Positions 29,080-38,893 of a DNA stretch of 64,000 nt are shown here, piece by piece (within the stretch, counting starts at the first letter, position 1; each line of letters opens with the position of its first letter). The notes beneath the pieces were generated by a model. The model was not told the origin of the DNA. It worked only from the letters and a program-made list of their open reading frames with translations, and made no database searches. Source of the DNA: Pseudomonas azadiae (GTDB taxonomy: Bacteria; Pseudomonadota; Gammaproteobacteria; Pseudomonadales; Pseudomonadaceae); contig NZ_JAHSTY010000002.1 of assembly GCF_019145355.1 (NCBI RefSeq), positions 124,001 to 188,000 of the forward strand, given 5' to 3'. Position numbers and translations under genes: made by a program.

Positions 29080-32000
29080 TGGCCAGCCTCTTTAGGAGTT
29101 TGCTTGGTTTCTTTCGGTTTGCGATCGCCGATGGCGGACACGGTTGCAAAGAACAACGGCACCCAGAAGATCGCCAGGACAGTGGCCGTGATCATACCGC
29201 CAATCACGCCGGTACCGATGGCGTGCTGGCTGCCTGAACCCGCGCCCGAGGAGATCGCCAACGGCAATACGCCGAGGATGAACGCCATGGACGTCATGAT
29301 GATCGGGCGCAGACGCATCCGCGAGGCTTCGATGGCGGCTTCGACGATGCCCTTGCCTTGTTCGTGGAGCTCTTTGGCGAACTCCACGATCAGGATGGCG
29401 TTTTTCGCCGCCAGGCCCACCGTCACCAACAGGCCCACCTGGAAGAACACGTCGTTGGACAACCCGCGCATGCTGGTGGCGATCAACGCCCCCACCACGC
29501 CCAACGGCACGACCAGCACCACCGCGATCGGAATCGACCAGCTTTCGTACAGCGCCGCCAGGCAGAGGAACACCACCAGCAGCGACAGGGCGTACAGCGC
29601 AGGCGCCTGGGAGCCGGAGAGGCGTTCTTCGTACGACAGGCCCGTCCAGGCATAGCCAACGCCCGCCGGCAGTTGCTTGGCGAGACGTTCGACTTCGGCC
29701 ATGGCGTCACCGGTACTGTAGCCCGGTGCCGGGGTGCCGAGGATTTCCATCGCCGCCACGCCGTTATAACGCGAGAGTTTGGGCGAGCCGTAGATCCACT
29801 TGCCCGAGGCGATGGCCGACAGCGGCACCATCTTCCCGGAGTCGCTGCGCACGTACCATTTGTTCAAGTCTTCGGGCGACATGCGGCTGGCCGCTTCACC
29901 TTGCACGTAGACCTTCTTCACACGGCCACGGTCGATGAAGTCGTTGACGTAGCTGCCGCCCAGGGCAATCGCCAGGGTCTGGTTGATGTTGGACAGCGTG
30001 ATGCCTTGGGCGCTGGCCTTTTCGTCGTCCACGGTGAGTTCGTATTGCGGCTCATCGTTCACGCCGTTGGGGCGCACACCGGCCAGGATCTTGCTCTGGG
30101 CCGCCATTCCGAGGAACTGGTTGCGCGCCGCCATCAACTTATCATGGCCGACACCGCCCTGATCTTGCAGAAACACGTCGAAACCGGTGGCGTTACCCAA
30201 CTCCAGCACGGACGGCGGCACGATGGCAAACACCATGGCGTCCTGGAAGGTCTGCATGAAGTAGCCTTGGGCACGCTTGGCGATTTCGAATACCGACGTG
30301 GACGCATCACGCTCATCCCACGGCTTGAGCATCACGAACGCCAGGCCCGAGCTTTGGCCACGACCGGCGAAGTTGAAGCCGTTCACGGTAAACACCGATT
30401 TCACGCCTTTGCCTTCGCCTGGCTCGCCTTCCTTGTCGTTGAGCAGGTAGATACGCATGTCGTCGATGACTTTTTGCGTACGCTCGGCGGTCGAACCGAC
30501 CGGCGTCTGCACCTGGGCAAAGATCACGCCCTGGTCTTCATCGGGCAGGAAGGCTGCAGGGATGCGCATGAACAACCAGATCATGCCGGCGAAGATCAGC
30601 AGGTACACCAGGAACGCCGGGATCTTGTGCTTGATCATGTTGCCCACGCCGCGCTCGTAGCTCAGTACGCCACGGTCGAAGGTGCGGTTGAACCAGCCGA
30701 AGAAGCCGCGCTTGGGTTGGCCATGCTTTTCCGGGTCGATCGGCTTGAGCATGGTGGCGCACAAGGCCGGGGTGAAGATCAGTGCAACCAGTACCGACAA
30801 CGCCATGGCCGAAACGATGGTGATGGAGAACTGTTTGTAGATCACACCGGTGGAACCGCCAAAGAACGCCATTGGCAGCAGTACCGCCGACAGAACCAGG
30901 GCAATACCCACCAGGGCGCCCTGGATCTGGCCCATGGACTTGACCGTCGCCTCCTTGGGCGACAGGTGTTCCTCGGCCATCACCCGCTCGACGTTTTCGA
31001 CCACCACGATGGCGTCGTCCACCAGCAAGCCGATGGCCAGGATCATGCCGAACATGGTCAGGGTGTTGATGGTGAAACCGAACGCCGCGAGGATCCCGAA
31101 GGTACCCAGCAAGACCACCGGCACCGTCATGGTGGTGATGATGGTGGCGCGGAAGTTCTGCAGGAACAGGAACATCACCAGGAACACCAGCACGATCGCC
31201 TCGACCAGGGTGTGAACCACACCGGAGATCGATTCGGTCACTACGGGGGTGGTGTCATACGGCACCACCGCCTTCATGCCCGGCGGGAAGAACGGCTCAA
31301 GGGATTTCACCGTTTCGCGGATGGCCTTGGCCGTGTCCAATGCGTTGGCGCCGGCAGCCAGCTTGATCGCCATGCCCGAAGCCGGGTTGCCGTTGAACTG
31401 CGCGCTGATGCTGTAGGTCTGGCCGCCCAGTTCGATACGCGCGACGTCCTTGAGGCGAACCTGGGAACCGTCGGTGTTGACCTTCATCAGGATGTTGCCG
31501 AACTGCTCTGCGGTCTGCAGGCGAGTCTTGCCGATGATGGTAGCGTTCAGCTGAGTGCCGGGCAGGGCAGGCAAGCCGCCCAACTGGCCGGTGGCCACTT
31601 GCACGTTCTGCGCCTGGATCGCGGCGCTGACGTCCACCGGCGTGAGCTGGTAGTTGTTCAGCTTGGCCGGGTCGAGCCAGATGCGCATCGCGTACTGCGA
31701 ACCGAACACCTGGAAGTCACCCACACCTGCGGTCCGCGAAATCGGGTCCTGGATGTTGGACACGATGTAGTTGGACAGGTCGTCCTTGGTCATGCTGCCG
31801 TCTTCGGACACCAGACCGATCACCATCAGGAAGTTCTTCACTGACTTGGTGACGCGGATACCCTGCTGCTGCACTTCCTGCGGCAGCAGGGGGGTGGCCA
31901 GGTTCAGCTTGTTCTGCACCTGAACCTGCGCGATGTCCGGGTTGGTACCCTGGTTGAACGTCACGGTGATGGTCATGCTGCCGTCGGAGTTACTGTCCGA

Positions 32001-32237
32001 GGACACATAACGCAGGTTGTCGATACCGTTGAGCTGTTGCTCGATCACCTGCACCACGGTGTCCTGCACGGTTTGTGCGGACGCGCCTGGGTAGGCCACC
32101 TGGATGTCGATGGCGGTTGGCGCGATGGCCGGGTATTGGTTGATGGGCAACTTCAGGATCGACAGTGCCCCGACCAGCATGATCACCAGGGCAATTACCC
32201 AGGCGAAAATGGGACGGTCGATAAAAAATTTCGACAT
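29076..32237 (-). CDS. emhB: RND multidrug efflux transporter, MexB/TtgB/EmhB type
   Basis: A 1053-residue HAE1-family proton antiporter: [20 protein letters not shown] start, twelve membrane helices and two large periplasmic loops. The helix-4 [18 protein letters not shown] segment contains the paired proton-relay aspartates. It exports hydrophobic drugs, solvents and aromatics. Middle gene of the operon, 3 bases after emhA. Closest known types are MexB, TtgB and EmhB of P. fluorescens cLP6a. Confidence 0.95.
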   Translation of the reverse strand: MSKFFIDRPIFAWVIALVIMLVGALSILKLPINQYPAIAPTAIDIQVAYPGASAQTVQDTVVQVIEQQLNGIDNLRYVSSDSNSDGSMTITVTFNQGTNPDIAQVQVQNKLNLATPLLPQEVQQQGIRVTKSVKNFLMVIGLVSEDGSMTKDDLSNYIVSNIQDPISRTAGVGDFQVFGSQYAMRIWLDPAKLNNYQLTPVDVSAAIQAQNVQVATGQLGGLPALPGTQLNATIIGKTRLQTAEQFGNILMKVNTDGSQVRLKDVARIELGGQTYSISAQFNGNPASGMAIKLAAGANALDTAKAIRETVKSLEPFFPPGMKAVVPYDTTPVVTESISGVVHTLVEAIVLVFLVMFLFLQNFRATIITTMTVPVVLLGTFGILAAFGFTINTLTMFGMILAIGLLVDDAIVVVENVERVMAEEHLSPKEATVKSMGQIQGALVGIALVLSAVLLPMAFFGGSTGVIYKQFSITIVSAMALSVLVALIFTPALCATMLKPIDPEKHGQPKRGFFGWFNRTFDRGVLSYERGVGNMIKHKIPAFLVYLLIFAGMIWLFMRIPAAFLPDEDQGVIFAQVQTPVGSTAERTQKVIDDMRIYLLNDKEGEPGEGKGVKSVFTVNGFNFAGRGQSSGLAFVMLKPWDERDASTSVFEIAKRAQGYFMQTFQDAMVFAIVPPSVLELGNATGFDVFLQDQGGVGHDKLMAARNQFLGMAAQSKILAGVRPNGVNDEPQYELTVDDEKASAQGITLSNINQTLAIALGGSYVNDFIDRGRVKKVYVQGEAASRMSPEDLNKWYVRSDSGKMVPLSAIASGKWIYGSPKLSRYNGVAAMEILGTPAPGYSTGDAMAEVERLAKQLPAGVGYAWTGLSYEERLSGSQAPALYALSLLVVFLCLAALYESWSIPIAVVLVVPLGVVGALIATSMRGLSNDVFFQVGLLVTVGLAAKNAILIVEFAKELHEQGKGIVEAAIEASRMRLRPIIMTSMAFILGVLPLAISSGAGSGSQHAIGTGVIGGMITATVLAIFWVPLFFATVSAIGDRKPKETKQTPKEAGQ

Positions 32238-32240
32238 GGA

Positions 32241-33386
32241 TTACTCCCCTTTGCCGGCAGCGGCGGCAGGAGCAGCGGAACCGGCAGGCTTGGCGTTGTC
32301 AGCCTCCTTGACCTTGACCTCGGCGCCCGGCTTGACGTACTGCAAGCCTTCGGTGATCACACGGTCACCGGCGTTCAAGCCTTTCTCCACCAGCCAGTAG
32401 GCGCCGTAAGTACGGTTGGCCACCAGCTCACGCTGCTCGACCTTGTTGTCGGCATTCACGATCAGCGCCGTCGGGGTACCCTTCAGGTCGCGGGTCACGC
32501 CTTGCTGCGGTGCCAGGATCGCCTTGCTGTTCACGCCGGCTTGCAACTGGGCGTGCACGAACATGCCTGGCAGCAGGGTGTGATCGGGGTTGGGGAACAC
32601 GGCGCGCAGGGTTACCGAGCCGGTGGTCTGGTCGACCGACACTTCGGAGAATTCCAGCTTGCCGTCCTGGCCGTACTCACTGCCGTCTTCCAGCGTGAGC
32701 TTGACCTTGGCGGCATTCGCGCCGGCTTTCTCCAATTGGCCGCTTTCCAGGTCGCGGCGCAGTTTCAGCATTTCGGCCGAGGACTGCGTGACGTCGACGT
32801 AGATCGGGTCCAGTTGCTGGATCACGGCCATGGAGTCGGCCTGGCCATTGCTGACCAGCGCGCCTTCGGTGACCGAAGAACGGCCGATACGCCCGGAAAT
32901 CGGCGCGTACACCTTGGTGTATCGCACGTTGATCTGCGCGGTTTGAACGTTGGCTTCGGCCGTCATGCGGTTGGCCACAGCGGTGTCGTATTCCTGACGG
33001 CTCACGGCTTGCTCATCGACCAACTGCTTGTAGCGGTCGGTGATGGATTTGGTCTGGGTCAGGGTGGCTTGCGCGCTTTTCAGGGTGGCTTCATACACCG
33101 ACGGGTCGATCTGGTAGAGCTGTTGCCCTTCCTTCACGTCCGCGCCTTCCTTGAACAGGCGCTTGAGAATGATGCCGTTGACCTGCGGGCGAACTTCCGC
33201 GATGCGGTAGGCGGTGGTGCGGCCCGGCAGCTCTGTCGTCAGGGTAAAGGCTTGCGGTTGTAGGGTGACCACGCCGACCTGAGGGGTTTGAGCGGGCGGA
33301 GCCGCTTCTTCCTTTTTACATCCGCTGAGCAGCGATGCCAGGGCGACGGCAGTGACCAGAGCGGTAACAGCTGGCTTAAGTTGCAT
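32241..33386 (-). CDS. emhA: Periplasmic adaptor (MFP) lipoprotein, MexA/TtgA/EmhA type
   Basis: A 381-residue membrane-fusion lipoprotein with signal ending LLSGC, lipoyl and hairpin domains (GRTTAYRIAEVRPQVNGII; YRIAE after the beta strand) and the C-terminal membrane-proximal domain. ATG 33386 is chosen for GAGGA upstream and the signal peptide; the open frame extends to 33446. It links EmhB to EmhC. Confidence 0.94.
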   Translation of the reverse strand: MQLKPAVTALVTAVALASLLSGCKKEEAAPPAQTPQVGVVTLQPQAFTLTTELPGRTTAYRIAEVRPQVNGIILKRLFKEGADVKEGQQLYQIDPSVYEATLKSAQATLTQTKSITDRYKQLVDEQAVSRQEYDTAVANRMTAEANVQTAQINVRYTKVYAPISGRIGRSSVTEGALVSNGQADSMAVIQQLDPIYVDVTQSSAEMLKLRRDLESGQLEKAGANAAKVKLTLEDGSEYGQDGKLEFSEVSVDQTTGSVTLRAVFPNPDHTLLPGMFVHAQLQAGVNSKAILAPQQGVTRDLKGTPTALIVNADNKVEQRELVANRTYGAYWLVEKGLNAGDRVITEGLQYVKPGAEVKVKEADNAKPAGSAAPAAAAGKGE

Positions 33387-33477
33387 GAAGATCCTCGGGT
33401 CAGGCGCGCAGGGTGCGCACAAGAAGTGTGGAAGGGTAAAAAACAAACGGTGAGTAGATAAGTAGCTTGCTACGCAA

Positions 33478-33514
33478 TATACTTACGTTCATGGTTGTTT
33501 GTAAACTCTTGACA
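33478..33514 (-). promoter_or_regulatory. emhA promoter overlapped by an EmhR/TtgR-type operator
   Basis: On the minus strand TTTACA and TATATT are spaced by 18 bases. The stretch they enclose (ACAAACAACCATGAACGTAA) matches the TtgR operator of P. putida almost base for base. Divergent emhR starts about 160 bases away. The region 33387-33672 contains no other gene. Confidence 0.75.
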
Positions 33515-33672
33515 GGCTTCGCGCAATGTTGACAAAGCAACGCGCTACGCCTCGATTTCATTACGTTCGGCACCCATGACGGTGCCGTCCCACAAATATT
33601 CAGATGATCGTGACCGGGCATTAATGCTGCGTTAACGATTGTCTCAAGTGCCCTGATTGAGGTTTTACTGCC

Positions 33673-34305
33673 ATGGTTCGTCGTACCAAAGAGGAAGCTC
33701 AGGAAACGCGCAACCAGATTCTCGACGCCGCCGAGCAAGCCTTCTATGCGCGCGGCGTTGCGCGCACGACGCTGGCGGACATCGCCGCGCTGGCCGGTGT
33801 GACGCGGGGCGCCATCTATTGGCACTTCAGCAATAAATCCGACCTGCTGCAGGCGCTGCTCGACACGCTGCATGAGCCGCTGGACGAACTCGCCAGGGCC
33901 AGTGAGAGCGAGGATGAGCTCGATCCGCTGGGCTGCATGCGCAAACTGTTGATTCATCTGTTCCATCAAGTGGCCCTGGACCCGAAAACCCGGCGCATCA
34001 ACGAGATCCTGTTTCATAAGTGCGAATTCACCGATGAAATGTGCGACATGCGCCGCCAGCGCCAAACCCATAGCCTGGAATGCAACCTGCGCATCGGCCT
34101 CACCTTGCGTAACGCGGTCCATCGCGGGCAACTGCCGGAAAATCTCGATACCACCCGTGGCGCGGTGTGCATTCACGCCTACATCAACGGGCTGATTGGC
34201 CAGTGGCTGTTGGTTCCCGACAGCTTCCAGCTGCATCAGGACGCCGAACGCTGGGTCGACGCAGGGCTGGACATGCTGCGCTGGAGCCCCAGCCTGCGCA
34301 ATTAA
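33673..34305 (+). CDS. emhR: TetR-family repressor of the efflux pump
   Basis: A 210-residue TetR protein with N-terminal HTH ([29 protein letters not shown]) and a ligand domain like TtgR/EmhR. It is divergent from emhABC across the operator, as ttgR is from ttgABC. TtgR releases DNA on binding antibiotics and flavonoids; the same is inferred here. The start is clear (TGCC ATG GTTCGTCGTACC), although the ribosome site is weak. Confidence 0.93.
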   Translation: MVRRTKEEAQETRNQILDAAEQAFYARGVARTTLADIAALAGVTRGAIYWHFSNKSDLLQALLDTLHEPLDELARASESEDELDPLGCMRKLLIHLFHQVALDPKTRRINEILFHKCEFTDEMCDMRRQRQTHSLECNLRIGLTLRNAVHRGQLPENLDTTRGAVCIHAYINGLIGQWLLVPDSFQLHQDAERWVDAGLDMLRWSPSLRN

Positions 34306-34498
34306 GACAAAATGCGTAATTGCATCAGGTTGTGTCAACAGTAAAGCCCAAGGACAGTCAATCGTCCTTCTGCCTGATAGGTGGGATGACTTTATATACG
34401 GGCTGGCGGGCAGTTGGTAGGAAGCTGCCTAAGTATTTTGTAGCGATTTTGTTGCCATTCTGTGAAGTCCTGTTACTTAAGAACAGCGCCTATTCAAA

Positions 34499-34586
34499 TG
34501 TGGGAGCGGGCTTGCCCGCGATGGCAGCGTGTCAATTACGAAAAGTGTGACTGAGCCACCGCTATCGCGGGCAAGCCCGCTCCCAC
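34499..34586. repeat. REPIN
   Basis: TGTGGGAGCGGGCTTGCCCG and its complement 88 bases apart end to end. It lies in the 359-base gap 34306-34664, which otherwise contains only the terminator at its right end. Confidence 0.85.
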
Positions 34587-34616
34587 ATTGGGTAGGCGGT
34601 GGATGCCAGGTAGATG

Positions 34617-34650
34617 TGAAAAAGCCCCGGTTGTTACCAGCCGGGGCTTT
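34617..34650 (-). terminator. Rho-independent terminator of the OYE-MFS-ArsR run
   Basis: AAAGCCCCGG / CCGGGGCTTT, a 10-bp stem with 10-base loop, followed on the minus strand by a T-rich run (TTTTTCACA), 15 bases after the reductase stop. Confidence 0.9.
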
Positions 34651-34664
34651 TGCGTTTCAGGCAA

Positions 34665-35720
34665 TTACAGCGCCAGCGTTGGGTAGTCGATATACCCAAC
34701 CGGGCCCTTGGCGTAGAAGGTTTCCGGACGCGCTTCGTTCAGCGGCGCATCCGCCTTCAAGCGCGCCGGCAGGTCAGGGTTGGCGATGAATGGCACGCCC
34801 CAGGCCACTGCATCCGCCTTGCCCTCTGCCAGCCAGGCATTGGCGCTGTCCTTGGTGAAGCGCTCGTTGGCGATGTACATGCCACCGAAAGCCTTCTTCA
34901 GTTGTGGGCCAAGGCTGTCCGCACCTTCCTTTTCACGCGAGCAGATGAAGGCAATGCCACGCTTGCCCAGTTCGCTGGCGACGTAGGTGAAGGTCTGGGC
35001 CGGGTTGTCATCGCCCATGTCGTGTGAATCGGCGCGTGGGGCCAGGTGCACGCCCACACGGCCGGCGCCCCAGACTTCGATGGCGGCGTCGGTGACTTCC
35101 AGCAGCAGGCGCGCACGGTTTTCCAGGGAGCCACCGTAGTTGTCGGTGCGCTGGTTGGTGCTGCTCTGCAGGAACTGGTCAAGCAGGTAACCGTTGGCAC
35201 CGTGGATTTCCACGCCATCGAAACCGGCGGCCTTGGCGTTCTCGGCACCGGTGCGGTAGGCGTCGACGATGTCGGCGATTTCAGCGGTTTCCAGGGCGCG
35301 GGGGGTCGGGTAGTCGGCCATTGGGCGCACCAGGCTGACATGCCCTTTGGGCTGGATCGCGCTCGGAGCCACCGGGGTTTCGCCGTTCAGGTAGGATTCG
35401 TGGGAGATGCGGCCCACATGCCACAGTTGCAGGAAAATCTTGCCGCCCGCGCCATGCACCGCCTTGGTGATGTTGGCCCAGCCACGTACCTGATCGTTGG
35501 ACCAGATGCCGGGCGTGTCGGGGTAACCCACGCCCATTGGCGTGACCGAGGTGGCTTCGCTGAGGATCAGCCCGGCGGAGGCGCGTTGCACGTAGTACTC
35601 GGCCATCAGCGCATTGGGTACGCGACCGGCGTCGGCACGGCAGCGGGTCAGCGGCGCCATGATGATGCGGTTCGACAGTTCCAGGTCGCCCAGGGTGATC
35701 GGATCGAAAATAGTCGTCAT
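34665..35720 (-). CDS. Old yellow enzyme family ene-reductase (XenB/NemA type)
   Basis: A 351-residue FMN enzyme. Landmarks are the N-terminal IIMAPLTRCRA, the substrate-binding pair in DGVEIHGANGYLLDQFLQ, and the LEVTDAAIEVWG strand. Family members reduce activated alkenes, nitrate esters and nitroaromatics with NAD(P)H. ATG 35720 follows AAAGGTG; a GTG three codons earlier is possible. It is read with an MFS exporter and an ArsR regulator, suggesting an electrophile-detoxification unit. Confidence 0.92.
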   Translation of the reverse strand: MTTIFDPITLGDLELSNRIIMAPLTRCRADAGRVPNALMAEYYVQRASAGLILSEATSVTPMGVGYPDTPGIWSNDQVRGWANITKAVHGAGGKIFLQLWHVGRISHESYLNGETPVAPSAIQPKGHVSLVRPMADYPTPRALETAEIADIVDAYRTGAENAKAAGFDGVEIHGANGYLLDQFLQSSTNQRTDNYGGSLENRARLLLEVTDAAIEVWGAGRVGVHLAPRADSHDMGDDNPAQTFTYVASELGKRGIAFICSREKEGADSLGPQLKKAFGGMYIANERFTKDSANAWLAEGKADAVAWGVPFIANPDLPARLKADAPLNEARPETFYAKGPVGYIDYPTLAL

Positions 35721-35745
35721 GGGATACACCTTTCTTTAAGTTTGA

Positions 35746-36912
35746 TCAGTTAGTCACGGGGGCCAGGTCGGCATTGCCGCTCTGACGGAAGGTAATCAAG
35801 GTCACCACCAGCGCCAGGATCGCCAGGGCCGCCGCGGCCAACGGCACGCGGGCCAGGCCGAAACCGTGGGCGATCACACTGCCGCCGACCCAGGCGCCGA
35901 GGGCGTTGCCGATGTTGAAGGCGCCGATGTTGAGGGTCGACACCAGGTTCGGCGCGGCCTTGCCGAAGGTCACCACGTTGATCTGCAGCGCAGGCACGGC
36001 GGCAAATGAGGCGGTGGCCCACAGGAACAAGGTGATTTCGGTCGGGATCAGCGCGACGCTGGTCCAGCTCAGCGCCGTGGAAACCACTGCCATGCTGATG
36101 AACACGCCGATCAGCGTGGCGGCCAGGCGCTTGTCCGCCAGCTTGCCGCCAATGATGTTGCCCACAGTGAGGCCCAGGCCGATCAGCAGCAGGGTCCAAG
36201 TCACGCCCTTGGGCGACACGCCGGTGACATCGCCCAGCAGCGGCGCGACATAGGTAAAAAGGGTGAACATGGAGGCGGCAAACAGTGCGGTCATGCTCAG
36301 CGACAGCCAGATCCCGGCGCCTTTGAGCGCGGCGAGTTCGGCGCGCATGTCGAGTTTCTCTTCGTCACGCTTGGCTGGGAGGAAGCGGATCAGGCCGATC
36401 AACGCCACCACACCAATCACCGTCACCGCCCAGAAGGTCGAGCGCCAGCCGGCTTCCTGGCCCAGCGCGGTGCCCAGCGGAACGCCGAGTACGTTGGCCA
36501 GGGTCAGGCCGGTGAACATCAAGGCCACGGCCGATGCACGCTTGTTGGCCGGCACCAGGTTGGCCGCTACGACTGAACCAATACCGAAGAACGCACCGTG
36601 GCACAGCGCGGTGACCACACGAGCAAACATCAGCACGTTGTAGTCACTGGCCAGGGCGCACAGCAGGTTGCCGACAATGAAGATACCCATCAACGCAACC
36701 AGGGCCGCCTTGCGTGGCAGCCTGGCGGTGGCCAGCGCCATGAAAGGCGCACCGATGGCCACGCCCAGGGCGTAGCCGGTCACCAGCCAGCCGGCGCCGG
36801 GAATCGACACACCCAGGTCCGCTGCCACATCGGGCAGCAAGCCCATGATGACGAACTCGGTGGTGCCGATGGCGAAGGCGCTGAGGGCCAGTATGAGTAG
36901 CGAGAGGGGCAT
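35746..36912 (-). CDS. MFS exporter, DHA1 (AraJ/YdhP-like)
   Basis: A 388-residue, twelve-helix transporter with the helix-1 motif GTTEFVIMGLLPDVA and the exporter-type LANVLGVPLGTALGQ in helix 5. This resembles sugar/drug exporters YdhP and AraJ; the substrate is unknown. It lies 14 bases after the ArsR-type gene and 25 bases before the reductase, so all three share a transcript. Confidence 0.88.
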   Translation of the reverse strand: MPLSLLILALSAFAIGTTEFVIMGLLPDVAADLGVSIPGAGWLVTGYALGVAIGAPFMALATARLPRKAALVALMGIFIVGNLLCALASDYNVLMFARVVTALCHGAFFGIGSVVAANLVPANKRASAVALMFTGLTLANVLGVPLGTALGQEAGWRSTFWAVTVIGVVALIGLIRFLPAKRDEEKLDMRAELAALKGAGIWLSLSMTALFAASMFTLFTYVAPLLGDVTGVSPKGVTWTLLLIGLGLTVGNIIGGKLADKRLAATLIGVFISMAVVSTALSWTSVALIPTEITLFLWATASFAAVPALQINVVTFGKAAPNLVSTLNIGAFNIGNALGAWVGGSVIAHGFGLARVPLAAAALAILALVVTLITFRQSGNADLAPVTN

Positions 36913-36926
36913 TATCGTTTCCTTGC

Positions 36927-37253
36927 TTACAGCGCCGCGGTGTCGTCAGCGCCGAGTTCAGTGATGAGCGCCGCGAGGAAAGCCTGGATGGTCGCCTCGT
37001 TGCGTTTGAAAAAGTGCCACTGGCCGGCCTTCTGGCTGCTGATCAATCCCGCCCGTTGCAAGGTGGCCAGGTGGGCCGACACGGTCGACTGGGACAAGCC
37101 GCAGCGCTGGTCGATCTGCCCGGCGCAGATGCCGTATTCGTGGTTGTGCAGTTGCTCGGGAAACTGCACTTTCGGGTCTTTGAGCCAGTTGAGGATGTCT
37201 CGTCGTACTGGGTGCGCCAGGGCTTTTATTATTTCGTCGAGGTCGATGGACAT
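36927..37253 (-). CDS. ArsR-family regulator
   Basis: A 108-residue winged-HTH protein (ALAHPVRRDILNWLKDP; LSQSTVSAHLATLQRAGLISS). No ELCVCDL-type metal motif is present: the cysteines are in YGICAGQIDQRCGLSQ, which could sense electrophiles or oxidants. ATG 37253 is chosen because the frame before it runs through the operator repeats. It probably represses its own operon from the repeats at 37279-37377. Confidence 0.85.
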   Translation of the reverse strand: MSIDLDEIIKALAHPVRRDILNWLKDPKVQFPEQLHNHEYGICAGQIDQRCGLSQSTVSAHLATLQRAGLISSQKAGQWHFFKRNEATIQAFLAALITELGADDTAAL

Positions 37254-37278
37254 GGCAGGTGCTCGGTGTCGTACAGCG

Positions 37279-37377
37279 TTATATCGCGATGAGGCGAACT
37301 TTAAATCGGTGTATCCCGATATACCAATATGATTTTGATCTGATGTCAGACTGAATCGGTATATCGGGTTATAACGA
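37279..37377. promoter_or_regulatory. Three AT-rich palindromic repeats upstream of arsR-type gene
   Basis: GGTGTATCCCGATATACC (37308-37325) is a near-perfect inverted repeat. GGTATATCGGGTTATA (37358-37373) and TTATATCGCGAT (37279-37290) share its core. AATCGGTRTATC occurs at 37304 and 37354, exactly 50 bases apart. These are likely operators of the ArsR-type regulator; they also lie close to the divergent acpH start. Confidence 0.6.
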
Positions 37378-37407
37378 TACGTTGGTGGCAGTGCTAGACT
37401 GCGCGCC

Positions 37408-37992
37408 ATGAATTATCTCGCACATCTGCATTTGGGCGGTCACCTTCCTGAGCAACTGCTGGGCAGTCTGTACGGCGACTTCGTCAAGGGTCGCCTGCAG
37501 GGCCAGTTCAGCCCGCCAATCGAAGCGGCGATCCAATTGCACCGCTCGATCGACCGCTTCACCGACAGCCATCCCTTGGTGGGGGCGGCGTTGTCACGCT
37601 TTAGCCTGACCCGCAGGCGCTATGCCGGAATCGTCCTCGATGTGTTTTTCGACCACTGCCTGGCGCGGGACTGGGCACAGTATGCCGACCAGCCATTGGA
37701 GCGCTTCACCGCGCAGGTGTACCGCGTGCTGGCGGCCGAGCCGCAGTTGCCCGGGCGGCTGGCGCAGATTGCGCCGTATATGGCGGCGGATGATTGGCTG
37801 GGTTCGTACCGCGAATTTGCGGTGATGGAGCAGGTATTGCGGGGGATTTCTCGGCGGCTTACGCAGCCGGAGGAGTTGGGCCATGCGATGCAGGAGTTGC
37901 GCGCTTTATATGAGCCGTTGAGTGAAGACTTTCGGATGTTCTATCCCGAACTGCAGGCCTTTGCCAAAACCCAACTGATCACAGAGGTCTAA
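37408..37992 (+). CDS. acpH: Acyl-carrier-protein phosphodiesterase, AcpH/DUF479
   Basis: A 194-residue protein with the family's conserved N-terminus (MNYLAHLHLG, GSLYGDFVKG), IQLHRSIDRFTDSHP and DVFFDHCLARDW. AcpH hydrolyses the 4'-phosphopantetheine arm from holo-ACP using Mn2+; the Asp/His pattern of the HD-like site is present. Monocistronic, followed by a REPIN. No strong ribosome site. Confidence 0.9.
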   Translation: MNYLAHLHLGGHLPEQLLGSLYGDFVKGRLQGQFSPPIEAAIQLHRSIDRFTDSHPLVGAALSRFSLTRRRYAGIVLDVFFDHCLARDWAQYADQPLERFTAQVYRVLAAEPQLPGRLAQIAPYMAADDWLGSYREFAVMEQVLRGISRRLTQPEELGHAMQELRALYEPLSEDFRMFYPELQAFAKTQLITEV

Positions 37993-37993
37993 A

Positions 37994-38082
37994 TGTGGGA
38001 GCTGGCTTGCCTGCGATAGCGGTCTGCCAGTTGATGATTTTTTTGCTGACCCACCGCCATCGCAGGCAAGCCAGCTCCCACA
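37994..38082. repeat. REPIN
   Basis: TGTGGGAGCTGGCTTGCCTG and its complement, starting two bases after the acpH stop. Confidence 0.85.
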
Positions 38083-38101
38083 TTTTTCAACCGTGCCCGC
38101 G

Positions 38102-38893
38102 TTACGCCGCGAATGCCGGTCGAACCGCGATCTGCTCCGCCTCCGGCACCGGCCCAAACAACGCCTTCTGCACCGCCTGCTGCGCCTGATACGCCAGCGC
38201 CGCGCGCTCCTGCCCGGCGCAGGCAATCGGTTTGAGCAGGTGAATCTCCACGTCGCCCTGATCATTGGCGTACAAACGCATCAGGTGCGAGAGCAAATCA
38301 TCATCGCCGATAAAAGGTGCCAACCGGTCCACCTGCCCATCGCGCAGGTAACGGATCGCTACCGGTTGCAGCGACACATCCGCATCGATTGCACTGGCCA
38401 GTAAACGCCCGTGGAAGGTGCGCAGGCTGCGCCCGTCGGTGGTGGTGCCTTCCGGAAACATCAGCAACGGATGCGCGTGTTCCAAGTGGCGGGTCATCTG
38501 CTTGCGGATCAACTGGCTGTCGCCCGAACCGCGGCGGATAAACAGGCTGCCGGCCTTGGCCGCCAACCAGCCCGCGACCGGCCAGGTGCGCACTTCGGCC
38601 TTGGACAGGAACGACATCGGCGTGACCATGCCCAGCAGCGGAATGTCGGTCCACGACACGTGATTGCTTACCCACAGCATCGGCGTTTGCGGCAGCTCTC
38701 CGTGCACCGTCACGCGAAAGGGCAGGGCGTTGGTCAGCCGCGCCATGAAGAACCGTGACCAGCGCTGACGTCGCGCCATCGAGTTGGCGATGCCCATGCG
38801 CTCGAACACGCCAAACACACTGGCCATGCTCAAGCCCAGCGCCACCACCACCAGTACCCGGGCAATGCGCCCGTACACACGTAGGCGGCTCAT
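38102..38893 (-). CDS. olsA: Lyso-ornithine lipid O-acyltransferase OlsA (PlsC family)
   Basis: A 263-residue membrane acyltransferase with the PlsC motifs NHVSWTDI (HX4D, written VSNHVSWTDIPLL), FIRRGSGDS and FPEGTTTDG. An N-terminal hydrophobic helix is present. The ATG overlaps the olsB stop by one base, and the pairing with OlsB identifies it as the second step of ornithine-lipid synthesis. Confidence 0.9.
   Translation of the reverse strand: MSRLRVYGRIARVLVVVALGLSMASVFGVFERMGIANSMARRQRWSRFFMARLTNALPFRVTVHGELPQTPMLWVSNHVSWTDIPLLGMVTPMSFLSKAEVRTWPVAGWLAAKAGSLFIRRGSGDSQLIRKQMTRHLEHAHPLLMFPEGTTTDGRSLRTFHGRLLASAIDADVSLQPVAIRYLRDGQVDRLAPFIGDDDLLSHLMRLYANDQGDVEIHLLKPIACAGQERAALAYQAQQAVQKALFGPVPEAEQIAVRPAFAA

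Noticed and set aside
29358..31844. 828-codon open frame antisense to emhB
   Set aside because: Translation is a His/Arg/Gln-rich shadow of the RND transporter; no start signal or family.
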